A DNA stretch of 64,000 bases from Taiwanofungus camphoratus (GCA_003999685.1 CP021220.1:620001-684000); one strand, 5' to 3'. Positions 52,557-64,000 are shown, numbered from the stretch's first letter. Made by a program: numbers and translations. The notes: generated by a model from the letters alone, not told the origin.

Positions 52557-53009
52557 CTGCCTTCCGGAAGTTATGTGATCCCTTGTTAATACGAAAAGAA
52601 TATAGAGTACAGAAGGCACATACTCAAGTTTTGTCTTTTGCTTCTGTCAGATTGTCGCTCTCCCGGAAGAGAAATTCGTGAAGTCATGTGTCACTCACCA
52701 TATAAGGCAATCATGGGTTTCGCGAGTCGATCACCATATCATGCGAATTTTATGTAACTTTCATCTCCCAGAAATTGTCTTTGGCCGTCAACGCGCTACA
52801 GCTGGAAACCACACTTGGACAAGAAAGCATATCTAAAAGATCAAAGTATATCAAGCAGCCAATTGGCGGGAAGCCCGGGCGCGCAGATTTAAAGGAAACG
52901 TCACGTGGATGTCCACTCGTCACCAGAGGTTCAAGTTCGCTGACATAACTTTCAGTTTCACCGACACTCCCAGAAGGTTCAGAAATTACCTTACTTTGAC
53001 TATCACGAC
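52557..53009. promoter_or_regulatory. Divergent promoter region UTP18 / GT25
   Basis: This is 453 bp between two divergent start codons. No gene or named element was recognised. Confidence 0.45.
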
Positions 53010-54547
53010 ATGGCGTTGGTGACTCGACGTCACTTGTGTGTGCTTTTTGCGACTTTCTTCGCTCTTTCGTTTTCATTGTGGATGTTCTTTGGTCCTGGCT
53101 CTCTAAGTCTTGGTCTCACGACGTCTGTCATTCTTCATGACCTCGGCATATTATTCACGCAAGACCCTGAAAACGGCATAGTAGGGTTCCGACACTTCAA
53201 CAAGCATGTTTTGCCTACAGACTGGGATTATTCAGTCTTAAAGCCAGATCATGATGTTGACGGCTTTGCTCCTTTTGACTACCATAAAGATACTCTGGGC
53301 ATTGCTTCCGACATATATGTTATCTCACTCCCGCACCGAACAGATCGTCGTGCCACAATGGAAAGACTCAGACAAGCCTTAGGTTTACAATGGATCTACG
53401 TCAACGCAATCCACCATAATGACGAGATCGTCCGGAATATCATGGCCCAAGTACGGAGGTTACGCGGGGAATACGACGTCAGGTATCCAGTCATAGCAAA
53501 TCCAGCCCACGAGCAACAGGTTCCCCCGGTGGCGGAACAATTCCAATGGCCGTCCGATTTCGATATGGACGTCCTTACACGTTTTGGAGATTTAGCGTCA
53601 CCAGAGTTCGAGTTCGAATTACCGCAGACATCTGAATCCTCAAAGCATGACTGGATCCCAGGCACTGACTCATCAGGGACTACTGTTGATCTCTTCAATT
53701 CAGCTATGTTGTATGGGCCGAAACTAGATGTGACAGATGATCGCCTGCTTGAATCTTCGGATGCACTTCTGCCCCTGACGTGTTCTACAAGGAACTTCAT
53801 CACCGGTCCACCGTATGCTATCACTCTACCGGCCTACATGATCTTGACTCCTGCGAAGGTTGCTTGCTGGTTTTCTCATCTAGAAGTGATAGAGCGCATC
53901 GCCAATAGCGCCTTGCCACAAGTCAAGACAAAACCAACATCGCAAAATGACACGAAAAAGACGGTTGGGAAGATGATAAGCGATGATGTCGCGGTCGTGT
54001 TGGAGGATGATATTGACATGGAGTGGGATATCAGGCGCAGGCTCCAATCAGTCTGGAGTGCGTTGCCTGATGCGTGGGACATAGTCTTCCTTGGTGAGTT
54101 AAGCATATGCTGTCTATGCTAAGATCTCGCTAGGAATTTTCTGTTTCCCGTAACTTCTTACATTCTGTCTGACCGGTAATAGGACACTGTTGGTCAAATG
54201 AAACACACTATCCTGCACTCTCTGTCAACGTGACTTATACAGCCAGTCCCGTTCCGCGTACGACACTGCACCCGTCCTACGCTCCCAAGTGTACGCATGC
54301 ATACGCACTCTCGCGTACTGGTGCCCGCCGGCTTCTTCTGCACCTCCGTCACCCGCCTTTCGCGTATTCACGGGCCCTAGATCAAGCGCTGGCCTGGCTC
54401 GTTCTGAGCGGGCGGATCAAGGCCTTCTCGGTTGTGCCTAGTGTTATTGTACAACGCAAAGTGGCCGAGAGCGATATCGATGCCGGACGCAGTGGAATGG
54501 GAAGTATGTGGAGAGAACACTTGGCCAATGGAGTCCTGGGTGGTTGA
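53010..54547 (+). CDS. Glycosyltransferase family 25 protein
   Basis: It resembles the GT25 / LPS-type glycosyltransferases, which in eukaryotes include collagen galactosyltransferases. The acceptor in fungi is not known. Exons 53010-54093 and 54183-54547 give 482 residues. A hydrophobic stretch at about residues 9-35 is a signal anchor, predicting a Golgi type II membrane protein. Conserved blocks are YVISLPHRTDRRATMERL and WIYVNAIHHND, then CWFSHLEVIERI, VVLEDDIDMEWDIRRRL (with the acidic donor-binding motif), PDAWDIVFLGHCW, and HAYALSRTGARRLLLHL. A long, poorly conserved insert (about residues 140-280) splits the domain. The last exon ends 13 bp before an inverted duplication that would lie in its 3' UTR. 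Confidence 0.88.
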
Positions 54548-54560
54548 ATAGAAAACTAGG

Positions 54561-54671
54561 TTATTGCCGTTTGCAGTAAGGCTGGTACGCTCGGCGACGC
54601 CAGACATTTTGCTCGTTCTCAACGGTCAAGAATGATGTACCTATATCTCAAGAATGACGGACCAGAACACC
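54561..54671 (+). repeat. Left arm of an inverted duplication
   Basis: This 111-bp arm matches the reverse complement of 54909-55010 at roughly 80-85 percent by eye. It includes a 26-bp exact match and a gap of about 9 bases on the other side. It lies just after the GT25 stop codon, so the mRNA could fold on itself if it reads through the 237-bp spacer. Confidence 0.85.
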
Positions 54672-54908
54672 AGCCCCGAACGAGGGCTATTGAGCCCCAT
54701 AGATATCATTGTGTTATGTGGTGATTCCATTGATGCTGTTTTGTCCCTGCCCTGTAGGCAAAGAAATTTCCTCTAGAGACAAATGAATGTACTTTATAGA
54801 TTGTTTATTATACCAAAGGGATCTTTTTGCATACCTGAAGTGAGCCCCAACAAAAAGAATGGCACACAAGCAAGAATTAAAGCTTAATTGAGAAATTACA
54901 TATGTAGG

Positions 54909-55010
54909 GTGTTCTGGTCCCTCATTCTTGAGATATAGGTACATCATTCCCGACCGTTGAAAACAAGCAAAATGTGTGGTGTCGCCACGCTTTACTGCAA
55001 ATGGCAATAA
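54909..55010 (-). repeat. Right arm of an inverted duplication
   Basis: This is the reverse-complement partner of 54561-54671. The two outer ends are not flanked by an obvious target-site duplication and carry no recognisable terminal repeats of a transposon family, so a local inverted duplication is more likely than a MITE. Confidence 0.85.
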
Positions 55011-55223
55011 TCTGCATTCTAGTACTTGTACGGTTGACATCACCAGCTGTCCATTTTTCCTTTCATCATATCGGGACAAAAAAAGGAACGCGCTATAGAG
55101 TACGAATCCTAGCGCAGTGAGACAATTGCATCAATGCCCAGCCTACAGGAAATTCGAAGGAGCAACAAGTTCAGTTGAATGCTTACGTATCCACGTTAGT
55201 CCCTATCTCAGCTGCATCGCTTG

Positions 55224-55300
55224 CCTCAAGGTACTTACCTCAAGGTAAATGAAGGTAGTAACTCCGACACCTCAAGGTGACCTTCACCTTACCTCACGGC
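55224..55300. repeat. Clustered CCTCAAGGT words
   Basis: CCTCAAGGT occurs at about 55224, 55238 and 55270, with related CACCTTACCTC nearby. The word is nearly palindromic, since its complement reads ACCTTGAGG. It may be a protein-binding site cluster or a simple-repeat relic. Confidence 0.6.
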
Positions 55301-55906
55301 AGCACTATCACGGAGCCCTACTGACCGTTGAATCAAAAACAATCGAGAATCATCTTTGATTACTGAGAATGTTGTGATTCATCTCTCTGATCTTTGCGAT
55401 TCATCGCTATCCCGCAGCTCCTCTCAAAGGCTGTCCTTGCGAAGATCTGGACAACAGTAATTCGGTTTTGACATCGAGTCGTTGACCCTCGGTCAACCTG
55501 AAGCTTTTCATTTTGACCTCATTGACAACAACCCTCGATTAGCTCTCTCCAGGTCTCGATTACTTTCACCGATCTGGAGGGAATATGCCGAGTTCTACCA
55601 AAAACACATTCCACTGTCAGCCTAGCTTAATGCAATACATTGACCCGTCATGGCATCACTATTTGAGATGTTGGAAGATGGAGGTTTGTATCCTTCCGAA
55701 TTCACCTTGGCCCGGTTTTTCAGTGAATGTGTTCATAAACATTGGCCGACAAAGTCCTCTGAGATGTATGCCGATACTTAATTCCATATCATGTATACCA
55801 CATAGCTTGACCAATTGCCCTATCTGTTTCAAATAGGAACGGCACATCGGTGAATTCCTTTGAGAGGGTCATCGCTGTTCGGAAACTGGACACTGAAATT
55901 GAAGGT

Positions 55907-57356
55907 ATGGTGACCGTTTCCGAAGAGGTCAACAATGCATTATCACACACCATATGCAAGGTCAAACGTCATCGTAACAGTGCAGCTCCTGTCAACGGCT
56001 TACCCGTGGAACTCTTGTCTGAAATCTTCTTGCTCACTAACGACGCGCAAGGTTCAGGATAAGGCGGCTGTCTCGCACGTCTGCTCCTACTGGCGAAATA
56101 TATCCCTCAACCTTCCTTCGATGTGGACAAAGTTCAACCTGGCAAGTATATCTGAACCTCAGCCTATATCAAGACTCCTTTGCCGTAATGGCAGCCTTCC
56201 GCTCTGCTTGGAATATTATGAGTGGTGCAAGTTCTCATATACAATGGCAGCCCAGTGCGCGCATCTGTTAGGACGAATAGACGCGTTGAAGATTCGCATT
56301 TATAAATATTATGTAACAATAAGTGAAGGGGCCTGGCTCATTGATCATCCCGCATCCGCCCTCAGATGGCTAGAATTAGCAGTTTCCGATGGTCCTCTGC
56401 TTCCTCAGTTATTCGGAAACACTACACCTCGTCTTACGGAACTTGCATTGCTCAATTGCTGTTTGGCATGGGGATCAGGACTGTACGTCGGACTAACCAT
56501 GCTCAAGATTGTATTCCATCATATGGTACCGAGTCCTCGTCGGAGCGGCCAGGATATTCGACATGTCTTCCAGAATTGTCCAAACCTGGAAGAGCTCGTG
56601 CTCATGAACTGTGGACCAGTTTACGATGATGTATTGTCTGGCGTCTTTGGCACCGTGGTTCACTTATCCCGAATGCACACGATATGACTGTTTGCATGTT
56701 ATGGACATACATTATCTTATGGATATCATTGCTACTCCTCCGACCACGAAGCTTTCAATCCAGTGCGAAACAGTGGGACTACCAGCACCCTTGTGGGTTC
56801 AAACCATCTTAGTTTGACCTTACTGGATCGATTTCGATCATTCGAAATAAACGGCTCGACCAACACTGCGCTTGGTTTCACCGACATAGAAGGCAAGACG
56901 CAGTCTTTCAATCTCAAAACTCTCGGCTCTCATCAATTTAAGGTCCTTGATTCTTTCTTGGTTTCCTTGAGGAGGATCAGTCTAGAGCGGCTCCGAATCC
57001 GCTCTTACCCGAATCACGCTACCTTAACCCTACTTCTTCGAAATGCGTCTTCTGTTGCTGAGTTGGAGCTCATGTCACCCACCGCCCAAGTTATTTATGC
57101 TCTCTTTTCAGATCCAGACCTCCACATACCTTGTCCTCGTCTGAATATTCTCAGGCTTGATGGCATGCATCTTTCGGTGAATATCCTTCTCGATCTCGTC
57201 AAGGTCCTGCAGTTCTCTCCCGCTCTCCCTCTCTGCTTGCATCGATGCAGCTCTGAAATCTCTTCCATGGAGGCCGTAGAACTGTTGCAACAAAGCGCTA
57301 TGATGGTTGAATGGTCAGACCAATCGATCGACGGTTACAGTCTGGATGAAGAGTAG
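55907..57356 (+). pseudogene. F-box-like protein gene, frame broken
   Basis: It belongs to the large Agaricomycete F-box family (SCF substrate adaptors). An N-terminal coiled-coil-like segment leads to the F-box: NGLPVELLSEIFLLTND, then in another frame AVSHVCSYWRNISLNLPSMW. A leucine-rich part follows (PRLTELALLNCCLAW, CPNLEELVLMNC), and further on RISLERLRIRSYPNHATL and SVAELELMS to a stop at 57356. The frame changes near 56045, and twice more between about 56660 and 56770, without introns that could explain it. So this copy is probably a pseudogene, unless the assembly has indels. The first ATG of the frame is at 55907. Confidence 0.65.
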
Positions 57357-58345
57357 GACATTGATGTGTACTCCACATAGACCATCTGGGTTATTTCACC
57401 ATTTACCTTGTTATGCCAGGCTTGCATTCTTCTATTCAAGCACTCTGTGATCCTGGATACGCCTTGGTTCCGTTGTCCGCTATGGCCATCATTTTCATTA
57501 AACACCTAGCAATTACCCGTCAAGATCATTGTTTCCTTCAGTAAGCACAGGCTTCAAGTCATCCTACTACCAATCATCGATGCATACTTCTCTGGTAGGC
57601 ATCGATGTGCTGTCCGCATCTCTAAATAACATGCAGAGTATAAGTACGAAAATAGTGCGAGTGGAAGTCTTCATTCAGTCAGGATCAAATGTTTGCCGAA
57701 TGACCAGACCTTGAGGCCTAAGTGCAAGCCCTGCACCTAGCAGTGGACTGGATAGGAGACTGCGCACTTATGATCAACTTGCACGTTCGTTCCCAGCTTC
57801 TGCGAGCGCCTGAATCGAAGAGACGCAAGGGCGGAAGAGATGCGATAAGAACACCTGTCGTAGAATTCGCTGCCATTACATCGGTAGTTCTCTGGAAGCA
57901 TCATAACCTTATGCGACCTAAACCGGCACTATGTATGTCCGTCCACCTCCACTCCTTGTTTAAATTCACACAAATATCCATTCTTTCTACCATAGGTATC
58001 ATCTTGCAATGTGGATCTCCGAGCTCAGAACCATCCTAACGACACCAGTCTCGAATAAACTATAAGTTCTCGCTGAGGAATCCACACTTGTGAGATGTGG
58101 AGGGCGCAGCTATCGCAAGTAGTCTCGCAAGATACAGCCTCTATATCGACACCTGCAAGGCGGGTTGTTACATTTATACCTGATATCTATGGATGCGGCT
58201 TCATGTCTAGTCCCTGGTGCAAATATTAGATTATGGAAGCATATTCATACAAGAATTCCATCGAGAATTGAGAGATCAAACCTTTGTCCAACGTGATTAC
58301 TTGAAACAGCCCACCCCCCTGCAAGCTGTCACCCCTATCAAGCCT
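57357..58345. other. About 1 kb without a recognised gene
   Basis: This is the 3' side of the F-box relic and of the convergent secreted protein gene. A frame at 57722-58039 is not protein-like. No repeats were seen. Confidence 0.45.
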
Positions 58346-59006
58346 TTAAGATCCTGATGTGGCGTTGTAAACAATGGGGTTGCTTGTCATTCCATATTCA
58401 AGAGGAATATCAGGCTAGAGGATGGCAGGAGTGGTCAGTCTCGACTGATACGACGATTTGCTGCAGTAAATGAACATACCGGGCAGTCCCTGTATGTCTC
58501 CACTACAGTGAAATAGAATGTAGCATTACTGAAAACCAAGGATCCTTCCTCCGGGCTGGAGAAATCAGGCATTGAAAGATTAGACGGCGGAGGCGGAGGA
58601 TCAGACATCGCGGGAAGACCTGTTCTCAGATAGGAGCATCATTGTCTCAGTCACCTTTCTCAATATATATTATATACATACCGAAGTTTGGAACAAGGTA
58701 TTTGCCGAACTCATACAAGTAAGTTCCTTCCGCAAAGACTCCGTCAGATGTCAGATCGTCATCAGAGGGCGGCTGTTGCAAGAGCCAGACAGTCAATGGA
58801 CTATAGCCTGACTCGCACGCATTTGCCACAGAGTACTCAAAAGCGAAAGTAGCCCCGGGCGCAATGGTGGTGTTGGCGGAAGGTGCGTCGATTATGCCGT
58901 GAGCCGAAATGATGATTTGACGTTTGGTAGGAGTGCCGGCCCCATGCCCTGTGAAGAGGCTGAGCACGGAAAGTAATTGGAGGAAAGCAGACGTTCGAAA
59001 TTGCAT
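58346..59006 (-). CDS. Small secreted protein, unknown function
   Basis: Exons 58682-59006, 58480-58619 and 58346-58414 give 177 residues. The first 20-24 residues (MQFRTSAFLQLLSVLSLFTG) are a signal peptide, followed by a TPTKR sequence that could be a Kex2-type site. The mature part begins QIIISAHGIIDAPS, then TIAPGATFAFEYSV, a β-rich pattern common in small secreted proteins of wood and litter Agaricomycetes. It continues through NATFYFTVVETY to NPIVYNATSGS. There are two Cys in the mature chain and at least three N-glycosylation sequons (NTT, NAT, NAT). No enzyme motif is seen. Splice sites and frame are clean. Confidence 0.85.
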
Positions 59007-61393
59007 GGTAACGGCTTCAGGAGGTGAGAACTGTGAGGAGACTGATAAGTAGCTGTAGAATGCAGTTGAGGGAGGCTTTTATATAGCAGCACCGTCCAAG
59101 CTGTACAGCGCCTCATCACCTTTTGTCACTGTCAAGGGCCATCCCACTATGGGATGCAGGGTCTAAGTTGAGAGACATCCTGGACCCAGGTACAAATTAT
59201 AGTCGAGAGACGCCTAGGCATCGCAAGATGAAACACGGGAGCTCTCTGATTCAAATCACTCTTGTTGTAGTGACAAACCAATAAGTCAATTAATATAGCG
59301 GGTTAACATAATACGAGTCACCTACCTGACGGGCGGTCACCAATGATAATCAGCCTCTCGGAGGTCCTACGAACCAGCGGTGGTTATAGCCGACTAGATT
59401 CAGCTTCCCCTCAGGATGTCAATAAGCTGCAATAGATCACCGGAAACCCGGGAAGATATAGACAACGGAGCAATCAGGGTACAATTGGAAAGTTGAAGAG
59501 CAGAAATGTCAGTGCGAGAATCAGGGTTATTGCCGATGGGGCTGATCAAAAAACCGGAAGCACTTGGGTTACATACCTCATATAGAATGCTTGAATCGCG
59601 TGCTGGCCGAAAGACAAACCAGATCGCAAAGGTATGTGGAACCACCTGTGTCCAGAATGTACTGACATCTAGTCCTGTATGCAAGGGAATGTGTAAGCAT
59701 GATTTGCGGGACCGCCTATCGTGCAATTGAACGTTCCTAGGCTGCACATCGATATCATTGCTGCTTGGTGCCCTGAGTCCAGGACCGAACATGGCAGAGC
59801 GGCTCGCTGAGACCATCAAGAACATTGACACTGAGTCGCATTAACGCCGTGACAGTTAAGCTTAGACTTGATCTCTAGAACGTAATAGATGTCAGCTTCA
59901 ATTATCATTGGAAATGAAGCCATATCGCACACGAACTCTGTTGTAACATGCCTCGCTGTCGGATTCATGAGATTTGAACTGGAAGGAGCGCTAGCGGTGA
60001 TTCTACACCGTCCGCGGAAACAAACGGGTAGCTCATAGCCGCCAGGCTTGGGTGCGCATGGACAACTCACAGCGTCCAATTCCCGGACGTTAAGTAGTTG
60101 AGAAATGTAGATGACCATTGATTATCTGTCGATACGTGCTCCAGACTCTGCTCAAAGTTGCATCATGTGTACAAGCAGGGGCCCAAAGAAACCGATCTGT
60201 AGTGTCAGAGCACTACTTCATCGGTGAACGTTTGCCTGAATTTGGTAGAGGCAGTGATACATGTCAAGTCATATCACCTCCGGAAGGGGCCTTGGCGATT
60301 GATATTTGCAAAAGTCCACGCAGCGTTTAGCTGGGCTCACTAGCACTGGTAAGTGATCTTTAGTATCCTTACGTGCTGCTTGCAATCGATGGCGGACGAA
60401 TCCTCTTTTTCATCCACTATATACACATTTCCCAAATCGGCGACGACCGCGAACACGAACAATTCTCCCCCCGCGCATTTCCTTGAGTCTGCAGTCCAGC
60501 GAAGAGTTGCCAGTTATGCAAAATAAGGTGCTACGAATACCTATCTGAAAACGTTTCAACGCTCAGACCAGGCGAAAGCCGGAGACCATAGCAAATCTGA
60601 TCAAAAGTAGGCCGAAAGGCCTTCGGCTTATCTATAGTTGAGAACGTGGGCACGACCAAAATCAAAGCTAGAATCATTGGAAGTGCTGGAAAACTTCGCT
60701 CCATAAGTACTTATGAGCAAGCATCATATGTCCGCGAAGCACGTCGGAACCGCCGAAGGAAGCCTGTATAAAAATTATGAATCACTGTGAACGTTCTGAT
60801 GTTACCCATCCCGCGTAAGACCATATCAGTGAAGATTTCGAGTGAACGTCACTGGTGGACTTCGAATCTGATGCCTTGTGTATGCTTATCTGCTGAATAT
60901 GTATCACAAATCAATTCGGCTGTCAAAGCAACTGCAAATGGTAAAAACTCACGAACTCAGAACATTGAGTGTGGAACCGCGTTGATTTTACACTGAGTGA
61001 AGGAATTTCATTGCAAAGCAGAAGCAGCCCGAGCCGATGGAGGCACTGAGTCGTCTCGAGACGATAAAAATACATAGCCATGTCCTAACAGGTGAAAATA
61101 AAACTATCAGTCCTGTCATCAATCAGCGAAAAGAAGTCCATGTTCTAGTTCGGTCTATAATGACCTATCAACCGAGGGAGAGCCAACGAATCTTTCGATG
61201 ACTCATGTTCTGCATATCATTCTCTGGAGGTATATTCTGAGAGGAACAAGGTTATGTTGAGTTGAAAGTCAAAAGAACGACAGACGACTCCGATGTGCTC
61301 CGCGTACATCTGTCAGTCACGTGGCGCACGATCCGATTGTATCAGGCCGCGTTCTACGGGTTGAAACATCAAGTGAATGAGCAAGTCGAAATC
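59007..61393. other. 2.4 kb without a recognised gene
   Basis: Minus-strand frames at 59400-59831 and 59816-60118 abut and read somewhat like protein (for example PCAPKPGGYELPVCFRGRC and HVTTEFVCDMASFPMI). I could not join them into a gene with an ATG and splice sites, and no family is recognised. A plus-strand frame at 60118-60330 overlaps them and is equally uncertain. The remainder to 61393 is AT-rich and empty. Confidence 0.4.
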
Positions 61394-62317
61394 ATGAATG
61401 ACATAGCAAGAGAACTTGCCAAATATCTTGTGCAACGCTTACACGCGTAAGCCCGACAATACTAATGTGATTGCATACCTCACTCCCCATCTGCATACCA
61501 TCGGTGCAATGGGCTTGCAAAATCAAGGATACCTCCCACCTCTCGCTTGCTAGTTGGTCTCTCAGGTGTTCCGGCGTCAGGAAAGTCCACGCTCGCCCGG
61601 CTCGTTGTCGATTATGTCAACTCGACTTGGCGAACGCCACTCGACTCACCAGACAGCGAAGATACAAACGCGACTTGCAGTCGCGCGGACTGCATTGAAG
61701 AGATTGCGGTCTTGATAGGACTCGATGGATGGCATCTAACACGTGCCCAGCTCGATGCCCTCCCAGACCCAAAGCTTGCTCATGATCGTCGAGGGGCGCA
61801 CTGGACGTTCGATGGAGACGCGTATGTCGACTTCGTGCATGCACTCCGGCTTCCGCATGCTCCTCCCTCTGTATCTGGTTCGGCATCAACGTCGGATGTG
61901 TTCTATGCTCCCTCCTTCGATCATGCATTGAAAGACCCAACTCCTCATGCCATACCAATTCATCCGTACCGCCGTGTCATTGTAATCGAAGGCCTCTATA
62001 GCTTTCTCGGCATTCTCCCTTGGCGAGAAGCAGCGGAGATGTTAGACGAGCGATGGTGGTTGGACATTAGTGAAGAGGAGGCTGAAAGGCGCCTCGTAGT
62101 GCGGCATGTGAAGACCGGCGTTGCAAAGGACCTCGAAGAGGCAATGTGGCGATCACGGGAGAATGATGCACCTAGTGAGTTTTTCACCATTTGCAGTGCG
62201 AACGCTACGGCGTTAACATGGTAATGGTACATAGATGGAAGGTTCATTAGGGAGAAAATGCTCACGCCGACAAGAGTAATAGACAGCGTCGAGGATCCAG
62301 TTTTAGTTTCTCTGTAA
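61394..62317 (+). CDS. YFH7-like P-loop kinase (uridine kinase-related)
   Basis: This is a P-loop kinase of the phosphoribulokinase/uridine kinase group, most like yeast Yfh7, whose substrate is unknown. Exons 61394-61446, 61528-62174 and 62235-62317 give 260 residues. The Walker A motif is LLVGLSGVPASGKSTLARL (about residues 24-42), followed by VLIGLDGWHLTRAQLD, the substrate-side DRRGAHWTFDGDAYVDF, VIVIEGLYSFLG (Walker B-like), WWLDISEEEAERRLVVRHVKTGVA, and NGRFIREKMLTPTRVIDSVED. The start at MNDIARELAKYL fits family length. The frame is open 132 bases further upstream, but that part has no likeness. The second intron (62175-62234) starts with a perfect GTGAGT. Confidence 0.85.
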
Positions 62318-63232
62318 CAGGAGAATGGGGCGGAAGTATTAAGGAAGAGGAACAAATGTTCTCAAGCGCTGAAATAGAAGGAGCATGTGATAAAAGCCTC
62401 TTCCATTTGGCTGTCCCATTTCAGCCAGTAACATTGGTCCGCAGCGATGGATAGGAAACCGTATTTAGAAGACTGACTCAATCTATCAAAAGTTACTGTA
62501 AGATATTAAGCCAGGGAAAGGAAGGAGAATCATACTTACGTCTCAAATTCTAGAATTCAGCTATGTTTATATCAATAAGCCCAGTATTTCAACTTCAAGT
62601 GATACAAGAGAGATCCCAAACGAACCGGAAGCTTTGAGATATTTGCTGTCCTCGTCCAGGCTCGGTTCTGTCAGAGATGTTGCCCAGCTCGAGTTAGAAA
62701 GTACAGTAAGGAGTGCTTCAATACAACTGACCGCCCTATGAGAGTAAAGGGTTATCCTGCTTACAAAACATTCGCGACCAATAGGGGAGATTAGGATACG
62801 AACATCCTGTGAACGACTGCCTCCATTTGAAGTTCTGTCGAGCACCTCGTCGTGGAGCCTTTCATACCAAAGCCCATAGTTTGGCGCTGTGACATTCATG
62901 GTACAGTGTCCGTTGACATACCCGGTCATAATCACGTATTCAATATTTCAGAGCCTATGTTATCCGAAGACAATGTATGAGATGTCACCGCGAAGGATGG
63001 TAGGATATCACTGGCAATAACGGAGTTGCCGCAAAGGGGTGAACGATAACAATGCTAGAAGCTGCGCTGACAGTCTGCCCCTTATCTTCAGCATTAAGGT
63101 GGGGAAGGAACGCGCAGCATGTGCATCGAAGCATAACGTGCACACATGATGAGGCGGCAAAGCCGCTATCGTACAGCTGGTCAAGTATCAATACACATCA
63201 GGAATATGGTACAGAATGTCCAAGTGGTTTGG
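62318..63232. other. 0.9 kb without a recognised gene
   Basis: This is the convergent intergenic stretch between the kinase and APC11. A 122-codon minus-strand frame at 62567-62935 has no recognised features and no supporting splice context. Confidence 0.45.
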
Positions 63233-63669
63233 TTAGCTGGTGTGTCTCCCCGTAATCGGGTCGACTTTCCTCTCCGCCGTCACTATCAGACATAAATAAT
63301 TAGCTGCAAGAGACGACCGACGGGAGATAACACAGAGACACACCCCATGGTCTCCTGTCCATTGGGCATTGTTGCTTGGATGCCGCTGTGCCTATCCATT
63401 GGAGCAGGCAATGCATATGGAACACATGGCTGCATTCTCCCCAAACTATGGCAAGTGAAGTATTTGAGGGAAAAGAAACACAAAGAATAAAAAGCATATA
63501 GACTCAGGGGACAATCATCTCCAGGCATTTTGCATGACGGACAGCACCCCTCATATGGTACGCGACATATACCACAGACATCGCCCTCGCCATCGTCGTC
63601 CGCGTCCGAAGAACCAGTATCCCAACGCCATTGTGCAATAGCGTGCCAATGTTTAACAGTGACTTTCAT
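63233..63669 (-). CDS. APC11: Anaphase-promoting complex subunit 11
   Basis: This is the RING-H2 catalytic subunit of the APC/C ubiquitin ligase. It recruits the E2 and drives mitotic cyclin and securin destruction. Exons 63504-63669, 63344-63445 and 63233-63282 give 105 residues. Family text is near complete: MKVTVKHWHAIAQWRWDTG, then a short acidic insert, DVCGICRVPYEGCCPSCKMPG, DDCPL-I-WGECSHVFHMHC, and SKQQCPMDRRPWVTAERK. All RING Cys and His ligands are present. The third exon extends the C-terminus by about 12 residues beyond the usual VTAERK end. In the first splice an Ile replaces the usual Val at the junction. Confidence 0.95.
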
Positions 63670-64000
63670 GAAGAGGATTGTGCACAAGTGGAAGATATGA
63701 AACAAACGTCAAATAGAGAATACGGCACTGAATCGTCGACTGCAGCGGTACTAGCAAGGGTGTTTGTTTAGACTTATGTACGCGTCTTGGAGGCGCGGCA
63801 GTCACGCGCATGAAATCACCCACGGTCGCTCCTGGTCGCTCAGCCGAACAAGAACTTTTGGCTACCCACCTAGGACCTTGACTCTTGACTTGACTGATAT
63901 CTTTATATTATATCTCCTGCAGAAATATGTCCTCGTGTCATGAACCACGAATATCACATACACCTGGGCTGTTGGAGTTGACATACATTCTCTGATTCTC
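63670..64000. other. APC11 upstream region
   Basis: This is the presumed promoter of APC11 and the window end. No gene or repeat is recognised. A short AT-rich tract lies at about 63898-63912. Confidence 0.4.

Larger units (their letters stand above)
54672..55906. other. Intergenic after GT25, with repeats
   Basis: This holds the spacer and right arm of the inverted duplication, then about 900 bp without a gene. At 55224-55300 the word CCTCAAGGT occurs three times, followed by CCTTCACCTTACCTCA. The frame at 55585-55836 has no protein-like features. Confidence 0.5.

Noticed and set aside
54561-55010. MITE or other DNA transposon for the inverted duplication
   Set aside because: No target-site duplication or typical terminal sequence was seen. 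A local inverted duplication explains it as well.
59225-59280. tRNA-like B box (GATTCAAATC)
   Set aside because: No matching A box, acceptor stem or cloverleaf could be drawn around it.

Overview
The window is nuclear DNA from a filamentous basidiomycete, most likely an Agaricomycete. The evidence is compact genes on both strands split by many 45-65 nt introns with GT(A/G)NGT donors and CTRAY-like branch sites, a Gα subunit, a Chs7-type chitin synthase chaperone, an F-box remnant of the Agaricomycete expanded type, and a small secreted protein of a type common in that class. No virus-like element, LTR element, CRISPR array or rRNA/tRNA gene was recognised.

Layout. 1-847 (+): 3' end of TRM2. 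983-3139 (-): PSD1. 3446-4575 (-): RTF2, divergent from 4833-5515 (+): MED21. 6188-9255 (+): cullin-4. 9256-11991: gene-poor, with a decayed VHS-like fragment and another broken reading frame. 11992-13309 (+): Ser/Pro-rich unknown protein. 15639-17288 (+): Gα subunit. 18030-18700 (-): unresolved exon-like blocks. 19139-20541 (-): FabG-like SDR. 21676-23426 (-): GPALPP/DUF3752 protein. 23618-24925 (+): ADAL-type deaminase. 25466-26846 (-): CHS7. 26847-30443: 3.6 kb without a recognised gene. 30444-32529 (+): Pho80/Pcl-type cyclin. 34465-39116 (+): SPO22/ZIP4. 41005-43295 (+): mitochondrial GluRS. 43417-49166 (-): UBR1. 49504-50462 (+): TRS33. 50514-52556 (-): UTP18. 53010-54547 (+): GT25 glycosyltransferase. 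54561-55010: inverted duplication. 55907-57356 (+): broken F-box gene. 58346-59006 (-): small secreted protein. 61394-62317 (+): YFH7-like P-loop kinase. 63233-63669 (-): APC11.

Most genes are housekeeping and form no pathway cluster. Ubiquitin components recur (cullin-4, UBR1, APC11, an F-box remnant, RTF2), but nothing suggests co-regulation. Exon structures were rebuilt by hand from splice signals and family conservation. In each completed model the exon lengths sum to a multiple of three, giving proteins of normal family length.

The most unusual signals are in splicing. The Gα gene is best explained by an exon of a single nucleotide. Three introns (RTF2, GluRS, UBR1) use GC-AG borders with a perfect GCAAGT donor, and the one in RTF2 is 54 nt long, free of stops and precedes a 9-nt last exon. 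I found no new multi-gene system.
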